This document shows, piece by piece, positions 51,535 through 58,950 of a stretch of 64,000 bases of DNA. Positions within the stretch are counted from its first letter, which is position 1. The number at the start of each line of letters is the position of its first letter. Source of the DNA: a virus; IMG/VR virus record IMGVR_UViG_3300026334_000001, positions 26,053-90,052 of that record, one strand, 5' to 3'. A program made the translations under genes and the position numbers. The notes beneath the pieces are model-generated. The model made no database searches and was not told where the DNA came from. It saw only the letters and a program-made list of their open reading frames with translations.

Positions 51535-51804
51535 TTATTCTTCAATAATACCATCATTCCAATGACCTAAAAATAATGTACCATCATTAGGATTATTATC
51601 ATAACACCATATTAGATCATACATATGTTGATCTGGATCTATATTATCACAATAATGTTTTTGCATTAACATTATATACTCATATACTGAAACTGTAAAA
51701 GTAGTAGTATTCGAAAATGTACCACTTTCTTGTAATAGACGTTTTAATTGAATAGGTTTTACTCCTTCTTTTGGTTTCTCACCAAATACAATTGCTTTTG
51801 ACAT
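51535..51804 (-). CDS. Unknown 89-residue protein
   Basis: The start at 51804 (MSKAIVFGEKPKEG) is preferred because the earlier ATG (51834) lies inside the helix of the RNA element at 51820-51934. Acidic and aromatic end (DLIWCYDNNPNDGTLFLGHW). No family recognised. Confidence 0.5.
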   Translation of the reverse strand: MSKAIVFGEKPKEGVKPIQLKRLLQESGTFSNTTTFTVSVYEYIMLMQKHYCDNIDPDQHMYDLIWCYDNNPNDGTLFLGHWNDGIIEE

Positions 51805-51819
51805 ATGATTGTTATTTAA

Positions 51820-51934
51820 TAACTCCAATTGCAATAGAACTTAGTTATGCATAGCTACTCCTCGATAGCAATATAGCGTTCAACATAATTTATTAAAGAC
51901 TATATCTAATCTCTAGTTCTATTGCTTGGAGTTA
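51820..51934. other. Intercistronic RNA domain closed by a 20-bp helix
   Basis: The left arm 51820-51841 and right arm 51915-51934 pair over 20 bp with a 2-base bulge (TAACTCCAA, then GCAATAGAACT). A further 9-bp hairpin GTTAATGAA/TTCATTAAC follows at 51960-51991. The gap 51805-52041 has no reading frame of note. Confidence 0.5.
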
Positions 51935-52041
51935 ATTCCTTTAAATTGTTTGATTGATTGTTAATGAATATATTTAAATATCTTCATTAACTTTGCTTTG
52001 CTGTAAAGAATAGAGAGTGTAATTAAGATAGACAGCATATC

Positions 52042-52479
52042 TTATTGATCTTTTCTTCCAATATCATTTCTATAATGATTATTTTCATAATGATTATTTT
52101 TAATATCTGATTTAATATTCTCTACACATTTCTTACCATTGTTACTTAAACCATCTATATCCCATTTCCCATTAGAATCATGTAAGCGTTGAATATCAAC
52201 TAAAAATGATTGACCTAATAATCTCATGTATAATGGTAATTGATTAAATACTTTATCATATGTAACACCAGAATTAAATGAACCTATATTATCAAGTTTA
52301 ACTTGTAAATCGGATGATAAATGTCTACCAATAGCACATCCTTCAGTTGTATTATCTGAACCAATTGGACTATATTTACAATGTCCTCCTTTAATACATC
52401 TATTAAGATTAGAGTAATGATTGATTGTGTCCTCTAAGAACTTCAATCTTCTTATGTTAAGCTTTTCTTGTAATTCCAT
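52042..52479 (-). CDS. Unknown 145-residue protein
   Basis: A soluble protein. The segment RLKFLEDTINHYSNLNRCIK and the following HCKYSPIGSD, EGCAIGRHL pattern read like a phage hypothetical family with a conserved C-x-Y and GCAIGR motif, possibly a metal site. The C-terminus is Asn/His/Lys-rich (NNHYENNHYRNDIGRKDQ). Confidence 0.55.
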   Translation of the reverse strand: MELQEKLNIRRLKFLEDTINHYSNLNRCIKGGHCKYSPIGSDNTTEGCAIGRHLSSDLQVKLDNIGSFNSGVTYDKVFNQLPLYMRLLGQSFLVDIQRLHDSNGKWDIDGLSNNGKKCVENIKSDIKNNHYENNHYRNDIGRKDQ

Positions 52480-52490
52480 AATAAATTGAT

Positions 52491-52814
52491 TTAAAAGTCA
52501 TTTGTACAACCATTATATGCAAAGGAACCATCCATATTCCTTTCATCGTAATAATCATTATATTTGGTTGGTCTTTGCTTGAATTGTATTCCTGTATTTT
52601 TAGTAACTGTTGTTATTAGAGCATCAAATTGCCAATCAGATATCCATCTCAATGTACAATTAAAATTTCTAGCTTTATTAACTGCTTGTATTTCTTTAAT
52701 TGATTCTATTAACTTATCTAATGGCACTTGTTTCTTTTCTACAAAGAATTTATACCAGCGTTGTTGAATGTGTTGGTTCTTCTCTGAAAACCAAATATGT
52801 TTCTTAATCTTCAT
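52491..52814 (-). CDS. Unknown 107-residue protein
   Basis: A basic first half rich in aromatic residues (HIWFSEKNQHIQQRWYKFFV) and a polar tail ending NGCTNDF. It is preceded by a terminator, so it starts a message with the gene at 52042. Confidence 0.5.
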   Translation of the reverse strand: MKIKKHIWFSEKNQHIQQRWYKFFVEKKQVPLDKLIESIKEIQAVNKARNFNCTLRWISDWQFDALITTVTKNTGIQFKQRPTKYNDYYDERNMDGSFAYNGCTNDF

Positions 52815-52833
52815 GATTGATAAATATTAAATC

Positions 52834-52863
52834 AATAACTCCTCTTATGATTGAGGAGTTATT
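52834..52863 (-). terminator. Terminator of the membrane microprotein cluster
   Basis: AATAACTCCTC and GAGGAGTTATT pair over 11 bp with an 8-base loop, directly after the TAA of the 40-codon gene on the - strand, then GATTTAATATTT. Confidence 0.75.
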
Positions 52864-52865
52864 AA

Positions 52866-52988
52866 TTACTTATTCTTTAGTTGTTTTACAATGTATTTAG
52901 CAGTTTCCCATCCTGTTAATAGAATGATGCTAAATATTATATGATGTACAATATATGCATCATGACAGAGAGCGTTAATCATGTTCAT
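52866..52988 (-). CDS. 40-residue membrane microprotein
   Basis: The frame starts MNMINALCHDAYIVHHIIFS with one hydrophobic helix and a Lys-rich tail. The start at 52988 forms TAATG with the upstream gene and the stop lies at the terminator, which supports it. Confidence 0.55.
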   Translation of the reverse strand: MNMINALCHDAYIVHHIIFSIILLTGWETAKYIVKQLKNK

Positions 52989-53116
52989 TAGTTGTAATGT
53001 TTATGATCGTGAATTACAGAACGTATTGATTGTATGATAGTTACGATAACTATGCCAATCATAATAACTGCAACTCCTTTGTTGTCAGCTACTTGTGTGA
53101 GGATGTAATTAAACAT
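52988..53116 (-). CDS. 42-residue membrane microprotein
   Basis: The frame MFNYILTQVADNKGVAVIMI plus GIVIVTIIQSIRS gives one membrane helix and a His-rich end (VIHDHKHYN). It is coupled downstream by TAATG and overlaps the upstream gene by 8 bases. Confidence 0.55.
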   Translation of the reverse strand: MFNYILTQVADNKGVAVIMIGIVIVTIIQSIRSVIHDHKHYN

Positions 53117-53258
53117 AGCTTGTTTTGTTGATGATTGTATAATTGGTTAACTGATGCTTCTGAATGTAGTTGTTTATAATGCGTTCAGTAGCAGATGATG
53201 GTCTGTTTACAACTATGAGAACTCCTAGAGCGGTCATAGTAATTTGGATTAGATTCAT
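53109..53258 (-). CDS. 49-residue small protein with N-terminal hydrophobic helix
   Basis: MNLIQITMTALGVLIVVNRP is a likely signal anchor, followed by a polar domain ending NYTIINKTSYV. It is the first of three overlapping tiny genes in this cluster. Function unknown. Confidence 0.55.
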   Translation of the reverse strand: MNLIQITMTALGVLIVVNRPSSATERIINNYIQKHQLTNYTIINKTSYV

Positions 53259-53342
53259 AGGATAACTATATATATAATATAGGCACTTTTTAGAGAGCTA
53301 TGATCGAAATTGGTATGAGTAGGAGTAATACCTCCTACTATC

Positions 53343-53660
53343 TCATCTCCTCTTCATCTTGTTCATCTTTCTATCATCAGAATAGATATCTTCAAGCATA
53401 TCATGTGTTGTAATTGATATGTTTTCATCATCTTCACCGATAACACACCATACAATTAGATTAACAAAGAACATAATCATACATAATAAAGAGAATATCT
53501 CTGTAAACAATTCGAAGTCAGGATTTTTATCGTCCACAGCCTTGATATATAAGGCAGTAAATGCAACAAATAATACAGCAGATAAGATAATTGCTTCACG
53601 ATTAAGCTTTTTTCTAGTGTTCATAGCTTTGGAGTTGGTTATATTGGTGATAGAAGACAA
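53343..53660 (-). CDS. Two-helix membrane protein
   Basis: A 105-residue protein (or 93 from the ATG at 53624). Helices at about 24-42 (IILSAVLFVAFTALYIKAV) and 52-74 (EIFSLLCMIMFFVNLIVWCV) are joined by an acidic loop; the tail is charged (YSDDRKMNKMKRR). A hairpin AGTAGGAG/CTCCTACT follows its stop. Function unknown. Confidence 0.6.
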   Translation of the reverse strand: MSSITNITNSKAMNTRKKLNREAIILSAVLFVAFTALYIKAVDDKNPDFELFTEIFSLLCMIMFFVNLIVWCVIGEDDENISITTHDMLEDIYSDDRKMNKMKRR

Positions 53661-53751
53661 TATTTGAGGAGAATTTAAACCTCATGAGAATCGTCTGTAT
53701 GAAATTTATTCTGAGAAATTCCTGTAGAATTAAAAATTTATCCATTTATAA

Positions 53752-53797
53752 ATCCAATCCTATTCTCCTAAAAGGAGTTGATAGAATTGGAGTTAAT
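53752..53797. other. Compound hairpin in a gene-free gap
   Basis: CTCCAAT and ATTGGA arms enclose CTAT/ATAG and CTCC/GGAG pairs. It lies between the terminator at 53818 and the membrane protein gene start, so it is part of the leader of that gene or a separate small RNA. Confidence 0.35.
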
Positions 53798-53817
53798 ATA
53801 AATGCATATATAAAAAT

Positions 53818-53843
53818 GAATTCAATGCCTAAGCATTGAATTC
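53818..53843 (-). terminator. Terminator overlapping the end of the 72-residue gene
   Basis: GAATTCAATGC and GCATTGAATTC form an 11-bp stem with a 4-base loop that contains the stop codon, followed on the - strand by ATTTTTAT. The last residues of the protein are encoded by the stem. Confidence 0.75.
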
Positions 53844-54047
53844 AACTTGGTAAATCCCTTGTGGATTTGGTTCGCCTTTGAAACTGAATGAATCAGCATT
53901 GTCCTTAGCGAACTGCAAAGATTCAGCACTTGTGCTAGAATCTTCAAGTTCTAAGAACCCCATTTTAGAACCTGACTCGATTCCGTGAGTGAAAGTTTTC
54001 TCCGAGAAAACTAAATACTTGCTAGATTTTGATAATGAAATTTGCAT
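53829..54047 (-). CDS. 72-residue first gene of the - strand block
   Basis: Start at 54047 (MQISLSKSSKYLVFSEKTFT); an earlier ATG at 54101 reads a basic stretch that looks untranslated. An acidic, Ser-rich soluble protein (FLELEDSSTSAESLQFAKDN). It has its own terminator and lies next to the divergent promoter region, so it may be among the earliest and most expressed genes. No family recognised. Confidence 0.6.
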   Translation of the reverse strand: MQISLSKSSKYLVFSEKTFTHGIESGSKMGFLELEDSSTSAESLQFAKDNADSFSFKGEPNPQGIYQVEFNA

Positions 54048-54101
54048 GATTTTTAAATTTTGATGGTGGAATAATAGACGGGGGAACTTCAATCCCCTCA
54101 A

Positions 54102-54513
54102 GACTAGGGGGTGGTGATTTGGATGTCATACTAATACACCTACTTGTCTAACTATTTTAGTAATATCTCTCATACTCGTATATCTCCTTGTCTACAGCTT
54201 CTGTAATATTTCCTACACTTAAGGTACGGGTACTTCAATACACTCATACTCCTGCATCCCTTTATTCAACTCATTAAAAATTTTACCAAAAAATTTATAC
54301 CAAAATTTACATTGCCAAAATTCTAACTGCATAGTTAATATCTTTACTTATAGGAAGAATGGATTTTTATCAGTCATAAAGATTTAAATTGACATCTAAG
54401 AATTATAATAAAGGAAGTCTATAATAGACTGATTATCAATACTATTTACAATCAATATGAGATAAATTTTATCATAATTTTGATAAATGAATAATTATAC
54501 TTATCTTTAGATC
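54102..54513. promoter_or_regulatory. Divergent intergenic region between - and + strand blocks
   Basis: No reading frame. It separates the - strand block from the + strand block and should hold promoters for both. CCAAAA occurs at 54286, 54300 and 54315, about one and a half helical turns apart; on the - strand these give TTTTGG elements and TAAATTTT, resembling promoter boxes. A replication origin or operator is possible. Confidence 0.45.
54479..54509 (+). promoter_or_regulatory. Bacteroidota-type promoter at the first + strand gene
   Basis: TTTG (54479-54482), a 19-base spacer and TATCTTTA (54502-54509) are close to consensus. The expected start of transcription falls at or near the ATG at 54514, which would make the message nearly leaderless. 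Confidence 0.55.
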
Positions 54514-55002
54514 ATGGGATTAAAGGATAAAGAAATCTATAATAAAACTCCTTTTGTGAAGATAGGAGTGATAGAGGAAGAAAGAAAGAAGAAAGTATAT
54601 GGAGATACAGAAGAGTTTGCTTCTTTAGATACAGGAGATATAATGGAAGTTGTTAAGAAAGAATATAAAGTATTTATTGTCCTAGAAGATAAGAGAAAAT
54701 ATGTGAAGTTATTTATTGAGGAGGATGATTATTCATATAAGAATATAATGAAGTTAGGGAATGCAGCATTAAGATTTTTATTATGGATAATGGCTAATGT
54801 AAAACCTAATAAGAATATGATTTATATAGATAGTAATATTCTATTAAAGAATTGCGGATATAAGGAAAGTTCAACTGCTATTTATTACAAAGGGGTTGAG
54901 GAGTTAATAGATAATAAATTTATAGCTAAATCAGAAGATGCTAACAAATATTGGATTAATTTAAACTACTTTACAAATGGAAAAAGAATTGGAAATGATT
55001 GA
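54514..55002 (+). CDS. RepL-like winged-helix replication or regulatory protein
   Basis: A 162-residue protein. The C-terminal half reads as a winged helix: ALRFLLWIMANVKPNKNMIY, then IDSNILLKNCGYKESSTAIYYKG (two helices), then LIDNKFIAKSEDANKYWINL, ending in NGKRI. The ID-x-L-x-GY-x-STxY-K-x-ELI-x-IAKS-x-YWIN pattern resembles RepL-type plasmid replication initiators. It heads the + strand block and lies next to the divergent region, fitting an initiator or transcription regulator. Confidence 0.55.
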   Translation: MGLKDKEIYNKTPFVKIGVIEEERKKKVYGDTEEFASLDTGDIMEVVKKEYKVFIVLEDKRKYVKLFIEEDDYSYKNIMKLGNAALRFLLWIMANVKPNKNMIYIDSNILLKNCGYKESSTAIYYKGVEELIDNKFIAKSEDANKYWINLNYFTNGKRIGND

Positions 55003-55615
55003 TCCAGTATCTTTAAGGAAAATTAAATTAACTGAAAGATTACTAGTAGGTATTTATTTTTTATGGTATGAAGATGAATTAGTTTATATAGGACAAAGTG
55101 TTAACATAGAGAATAGAGTAAAACAACATTTATATGATAAGTATTTTGATTGCTATTCTTATGTGGCGGTAGAAGAAAAAGATTTAGATAGAGCAGAGTT
55201 AAATTATATTGAAAAATATAAACCATTTTATAATATAGATTTAAACTTTAATGCTATTAATGTACGTTCTTATTATTTAAATGAAGATAAATCAAAGTTA
55301 TATTTCAGAATACATTCTAGAAAATATATATTTAAAAGATGTGATACTTATATAATAGATTATAATGGTGAGATAGTTGGAGAAGTAAAAGATAGAATAG
55401 GTTATATAAGAATAGATAGATGTAATTACATATTCAAGAATTTAAAGATAGAAGAAGATAGAACATATAAGTTAAGATTTGGACAGTATAAAAATAAAAA
55501 TCTAAAGATAATACCTAGTAGTTATTTATTATGGGTATATAAAAATATAAAAACAAATTATGCCGATAAGAAAGAAATAAGAATAGAATTAAAAAATAGA
55601 GGTTGTAATATATGA
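54977..55615 (+). CDS. GIY-YIG endonuclease (free-standing)
   Basis: A 212-residue protein. VGIYFLWYEDELVYIGQSVN and the following Arg helix (ENRVKQH) form the GIY-YIG core, and RAELNYIEKYKPFYNID carries the catalytic Glu. The C-terminal 120 residues are basic and beta-rich, perhaps DNA-binding. It overlaps the winged-helix gene by 26 bases (or 8 if M7 at 54995 is used), so it is not in an intron. It could be a mobile gene or a phage repair nuclease. Confidence 0.75.
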   Translation: MEKELEMIDPVSLRKIKLTERLLVGIYFLWYEDELVYIGQSVNIENRVKQHLYDKYFDCYSYVAVEEKDLDRAELNYIEKYKPFYNIDLNFNAINVRSYYLNEDKSKLYFRIHSRKYIFKRCDTYIIDYNGEIVGEVKDRIGYIRIDRCNYIFKNLKIEEDRTYKLRFGQYKNKNLKIIPSSYLLWVYKNIKTNYADKKEIRIELKNRGCNI

Positions 55616-55794
55616 AGATAGATGATTACTTAGGTAATGGAGTAATGGTATTTAGATATACAAATGATGAAGGTGTTATAATAACTACATCTATTAAACA
55701 TATTCCTTCTTGGAATGGTCCAATTAATAAGTTATTTGATGAAGAAATGCCAATTGAAAAGCAAGATGAATACTGGAAGAAACATAGTAAATAA
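55612..55794 (+). CDS. Unknown 60-residue protein
   Basis: Starts MKIDDYLGNGVMVFRYTNDE with an ATGA overlap to the GIY-YIG gene; beta-rich then Lys/Glu-rich. No motif. Confidence 0.5.
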   Translation: MKIDDYLGNGVMVFRYTNDEGVIITTSIKHIPSWNGPINKLFDEEMPIEKQDEYWKKHSK

Positions 55795-55805
55795 TAAATG
55801 ATAAA

Positions 55806-56126
55806 ATGAAACTGATAAAAAGTAATGCTAAGTTTAGTGGATATGTATTAGAACAGGAAGGCATTTATGATAAGATAGTTAGAGATTTAGTGGTTGATTT
55901 TGCAGAACATCTTCATAAAGAAAGTTTATTAGAAGTTACTGAAAGAAGTGTAGCACCAGATAATCCAACACATATGGATTCTAAATTGATTGAAGTAAGA
56001 GGATTGATAATGACTCATAATGAGTTACAGGAAATAACAATGCATTTGGGAGTTATTGATGCTGTTATTCCTAGAGAGTATAGACATAAAGTAGATAGAA
56101 TTAAAGAATTATTAGCGGATAAATAA
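55806..56126 (+). CDS. Unknown 106-residue protein
   Basis: A helical protein with HLHKESLLEVTERSVAPDNP in the middle and a basic helical end (EYRHKVDRIKELLADK). It stops one base before the next ATG. No motif recognised. Confidence 0.5.
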   Translation: MKLIKSNAKFSGYVLEQEGIYDKIVRDLVVDFAEHLHKESLLEVTERSVAPDNPTHMDSKLIEVRGLIMTHNELQEITMHLGVIDAVIPREYRHKVDRIKELLADK

Positions 56127-56127
56127 A

Positions 56128-56394
56128 ATGGAAAGAAGTAAACCACAAGTAGTAATTGATTTAGCAGAATACAATGAATTACTAAAAATAAAAGAAGATA
56201 GTAGAATACCTGAAGATCAAAGAGAGCTATTAAATGCTTTAGCTAAAGCATGTTTAGCTCCACAACATAGTCAGATAGAACATATACCTACAGGAAAAAG
56301 AATGATAAATAGTGTTAATGGTTATACATTTAAGATTAGTCATGATGTAAGAAGTATAAGTCCTAATTTTGATGTTGATTATATAAAAGGATAG
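56128..56394 (+). CDS. Unknown 88-residue protein
   Basis: Starts MERSKPQVVIDLAEYNELLK, a pattern of a short strand then a helix seen in many small phage proteins; ends in a TAG two bases before the next ATG. No motif. Confidence 0.5.
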   Translation: MERSKPQVVIDLAEYNELLKIKEDSRIPEDQRELLNALAKACLAPQHSQIEHIPTGKRMINSVNGYTFKISHDVRSISPNFDVDYIKG

Positions 56395-56396
56395 TT

Positions 56397-56663
56397 ATGG
56401 GAGTTACACAGTTTGAATTTATAGAACAATTAGAAAGTCTTCATGAACAGATAGTTAACATTGTTGAAGATAGAACTAAAGCAGAAATTAAATCTAATTA
56501 TTTAATAGGTAATTTTAAAGTAGTAGATACTTATTTAAGATATATATATGATGGTCAGATGCCAGATTGGACACAGCCAGTACTTGTACAGATAGGAGAT
56601 TCAGTATTAAGATTACTTAAGACTTCTAATATGGAAGAAGAGGAAGGATTAATAGTATGTTAG
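56397..56663 (+). CDS. Unknown 88-residue acidic protein
   Basis: A helical protein (FEFIEQLESLHEQIVNIVED) with a Pro-Trp turn and an acidic end. It overlaps the next gene by 7 bases. No motif. Confidence 0.5.
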   Translation: MGVTQFEFIEQLESLHEQIVNIVEDRTKAEIKSNYLIGNFKVVDTYLRYIYDGQMPDWTQPVLVQIGDSVLRLLKTSNMEEEEGLIVC

Positions 56664-57043
56664 TATTTAAAGAAAGTAATGAAGATATAAGTAAAGAATT
56701 ACTAAATAAACTAATAAGATCTAGATTAAAAGGAGAAACAATAGTATATGGTAATACCGATCTTAAGGGTGGAAAATATGATGGTATTAAAATGAAAGGA
56801 GATACTTATCTTCTTGATTCAAAAGAAGATAGAGAAAAGTTATTAAATTATTGGGTTCCAGAAGATGCAGAGGAACTTTCAATTCTCCTAGAAGGATTAC
56901 TTCCCGAAGGAATGTATAAAATGGGGGATGAGTATTTTGTAGCTCATACAGGAAAGATAGGATATATAGATTATATTTTATCTATCGGGGATAAATTAGG
57001 TTATCAAGAAGCATGGCAATTATTTAAAAATAAAAAATTATAA
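56657..57043 (+). CDS. Unknown 128-residue protein
   Basis: A mixed protein with GNTDLKGGKYDGIKMKGDTY near residue 32 and acidic helices after. It starts inside the previous gene and ends two bases before the next ATG. No motif recognised. Confidence 0.5.
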   Translation: MLVFKESNEDISKELLNKLIRSRLKGETIVYGNTDLKGGKYDGIKMKGDTYLLDSKEDREKLLNYWVPEDAEELSILLEGLLPEGMYKMGDEYFVAHTGKIGYIDYILSIGDKLGYQEAWQLFKNKKL

Positions 57044-57045
57044 CT

Positions 57046-57297
57046 ATGGATTTCACTAACTTTACAGTACCAATTAAACCTAAGAGTAAACAGGATCAGA
57101 ATGATAGAAGATATACTTTGACTGTTTTTAAAGGTGACATATCTCATTTACATTTATTAGATAAGGAGGAATCAAAAGAAGTGATGAAAGTAGAATGTAG
57201 ACAAGATAAAGTTAAAGCTAATCTATCAGCAATTTATAGTATTTATAAAAGAGCTAATATAAAATTAGAGTTTAAAGATGTTACAAGAGATTCTTAA
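57046..57297 (+). CDS. Unknown 83-residue protein
   Basis: A basic, mostly beta protein (PIKPKSKQDQNDRRYTLTVF). It overlaps the next gene by 20 bases. No motif. Confidence 0.5.
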   Translation: MDFTNFTVPIKPKSKQDQNDRRYTLTVFKGDISHLHLLDKEESKEVMKVECRQDKVKANLSAIYSIYKRANIKLEFKDVTRDS

Positions 57298-57493
57298 ATT
57301 CTTTCTCCAGAGATCAGTTAATCAAGGAGGAGAAATGATTAAAGATTTTAATCAGCAGATTGAAGATGCAAGAACAGATTTGCACACTCATGTTTACGGT
57401 AAACCTCCAGAAATAAGAAAGAAAGAAGAAAAGAAGCTGGAAACACCAGATGAATATTTTCATAGAATGACTAATAATAAGTTTAAGAAATGA
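57278..57493 (+). CDS. Unknown 71-residue helical protein
   Basis: Starts MLQEILKFFLQRSVNQGGEM; the ATG at about 57335, preceded by GGAGGAG, is a strong alternative start giving MIKDFNQQIEDARTDLH. Lys/Glu-rich end. No motif. Confidence 0.45.
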   Translation: MLQEILKFFLQRSVNQGGEMIKDFNQQIEDARTDLHTHVYGKPPEIRKKEEKKLETPDEYFHRMTNNKFKK

Positions 57494-57496
57494 TAA

Positions 57497-57724
57497 ATGG
57501 AGATAAATAGCTATCCAGAATTAGAATCTTTTCTTCTTAAAGAAACTAGAGGTAATAAGAAAGCTGAAATAATCTTACCAGAAAAGTGGTTCTACTTTCT
57601 GGTAAGATTAATAAACTTTCAATTAAAATTAGATATCAACGATAGAGAGATAGTTGAGTTTACAGTTGTAATAAATCATACAAGATGTAAAGTTAATAAG
57701 AGGGGAGTTAGTAATGATCTTTAG
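57497..57724 (+). CDS. Unknown 75-residue protein with an internal hairpin in its mRNA
   Basis: Starts MEINSYPELESFLLKETRGN. The codons for ILPEKWFYFLVRL contain a 15-bp perfect inverted repeat (57570-57610). The next gene overlaps by 11 bases. No protein motif recognised. Confidence 0.5.
   Translation: MEINSYPELESFLLKETRGNKKAEIILPEKWFYFLVRLINFQLKLDINDREIVEFTVVINHTRCKVNKRGVSNDL
57570..57610 (+). repeat. 15-bp perfect inverted repeat inside a coding region
   Basis: 57570-57584 (TAATCTTACCAGAAA) is the reverse complement of 57596-57610, with an 11-base loop. No T tract follows, so it is not a normal terminator. It may be an mRNA hairpin or a protein-binding site. Confidence 0.7.
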
Positions 57725-58010
57725 AGGTAGAAGAATCCATAAACAATGGTGTGAGTATGATGAAGAAAGTGTTCATTATATAAAGATGCAAGATAGAAAA
57801 GATATAATTATTAGAGCTGGCTTTAATCTAAGAGATGTAAGACATTGGGAAGAGTATGATAACTCTGATAATTACTATAAAAATAATGATCCATCAACGG
57901 TAATCTTTTTTGAAGGAGGATTTAATATGGTTATCTTAGTTAAGTTTGATTTATTTGATCGTATTATGGAAGACTTTGATAAGAAGTGTTCTAATATTTT
58001 ATTCAATTAG
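57714..58010 (+). CDS. Unknown 98-residue protein
   Basis: A basic N-terminal part (FRGRRIHKQWCEYDEESVHY) and a hydrophobic strand near the end (VIFFEGGFNMVILVKFDLFD). The overlap with the upstream gene suggests coupling. No motif. Confidence 0.5.
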   Translation: MIFRGRRIHKQWCEYDEESVHYIKMQDRKDIIIRAGFNLRDVRHWEEYDNSDNYYKNNDPSTVIFFEGGFNMVILVKFDLFDRIMEDFDKKCSNILFN

Positions 58011-58012
58011 TT

Positions 58013-58210
58013 ATGATGTATAATCCAGCAATTGTATGTACAGATCATCCAACTAATTATAAAAGAATAGGTACGTATACTTTAAGTAAACATAAAAGTT
58101 ATCAACAGATTTACGGTTATTGTGATTGCTGTAAGACAGAAAGTAACTTAGCTTTTGTAGAGAATAAATTTTTAGTTTGTAGAAAATGTAATACTAAATA
58201 TAAACAATAA
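58013..58210 (+). CDS. Small zinc-ribbon protein
   Basis: A 65-residue protein. CTDH, GYCDCCKTE and LVCRKCNTKYK give paired cysteines with C-x2-C at both knuckles, a likely zinc ribbon. It overlaps the next ATG by one base (TAATG). Confidence 0.6.
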   Translation: MMYNPAIVCTDHPTNYKRIGTYTLSKHKSYQQIYGYCDCCKTESNLAFVENKFLVCRKCNTKYKQ

Positions 58211-58749
58211 TGAAAACAATCAACGAAGTAAAAGAACATTTGATAAAAGGAGGAATTATAAAATCTTTAATTCTTGCTCCTAATACTTTAATAAAAATAG
58301 AAGATACTCCAGAAGTAGGTACATTAGCATTGACAAGTAATGATAATAATCAATCTTGGAGTAATAATGGTTTAGATATTGATTCTTTTTATTTAGCTGC
58401 TGGAAAAGATGAATTTGAAATTATATATACTGATGATACAGTAAGACCACCAGATAGTTTAAAAATAGCAACTGGAACAAAATACAGAAAGCTACCAGTA
58501 GTAATTGAAGCATTTAAATATGGTGTAGATAATAGACCTGAATGGTTTTGTGATAAAGTAACTTCAAATGATATTACTACTTATTGGGGAACAGATTTAA
58601 GACATCCAGAAGATTACTATTGTGAGATAAAAACATTAGAAGGAGTAATGAGAGGTGACTGTTATGATTATATTATTAAAGGAGTTAATGGAGAAATATA
58701 TCCTTGTAAACCAGATATATTTGAAAAGACATATGAACGAGCAGAATAA
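58210..58749 (+). CDS. Conserved phage protein with PGDYG-like C-terminal domain
   Basis: A 179-residue protein. The second half reads KYRKLPVVIEAFKYG, then EIKTLEGVMRGDCYDYIIKG, then EIYPCKPDIFEKTYE. This K-P-VVIEA, TLEG-M, DYIIKGV-GE-YPCKPDIFE-TY pattern is a very common phage protein domain of unknown function (I recall the name PGDYG). The first half is unrelated. It lies before the hairpin at 58780 that may end this message. Confidence 0.7.
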   Translation: MKTINEVKEHLIKGGIIKSLILAPNTLIKIEDTPEVGTLALTSNDNNQSWSNNGLDIDSFYLAAGKDEFEIIYTDDTVRPPDSLKIATGTKYRKLPVVIEAFKYGVDNRPEWFCDKVTSNDITTYWGTDLRHPEDYYCEIKTLEGVMRGDCYDYIIKGVNGEIYPCKPDIFEKTYERAE

Positions 58750-58779
58750 TTTGTAATAGTTATTTTAAATGTATAAGTT

Positions 58780-58806
58780 TGGTGAGTTATGAAATATAGC
58801 TCACCA
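58780..58806 (+). terminator. Terminator-like hairpin enclosing a start codon
   Basis: TGGTGAGTTAT and ATAGCTCACCA form an 11-bp stem with a 5-base loop and a T-G pair that is good only on the + strand, followed by six T. The ATG of the next small gene (58789) is inside it. It may limit transcription into the packaging genes. Confidence 0.7.
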
Positions 58807-58950
58807 TTTTTTGTTTTATGGAATGATGTCAACTCTTATCTTCTAGGAATGAAAGAGAAGTATAGTCAATTCAATATGGGTTTTAACTATGAGGTTTTCA
58901 TTTCGGAGAAAGGTTATAGATTAACATTATGTCCTTATGAAAATAGATAA
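58789..58950 (+). CDS. Unknown 53-residue protein starting inside a hairpin
   Basis: The frame starts MKYSSPFFVLWNDVNSYLLG and ends CPYENR, overlapping the next gene by 14 bases. The start codon is in the stem of the hairpin, so translation may depend on RNA folding. Small size and no motif keep this moderate. Confidence 0.5.
   Translation: MKYSSPFFVLWNDVNSYLLGMKEKYSQFNMGFNYEVFISEKGYRLTLCPYENR

Noticed and set aside
53614-53745. - strand frame of 43 codons (MDKFLILQEF start)
   Set aside because: It overlaps the start of the membrane protein gene and has no coupling or motif; possible but not supportable.
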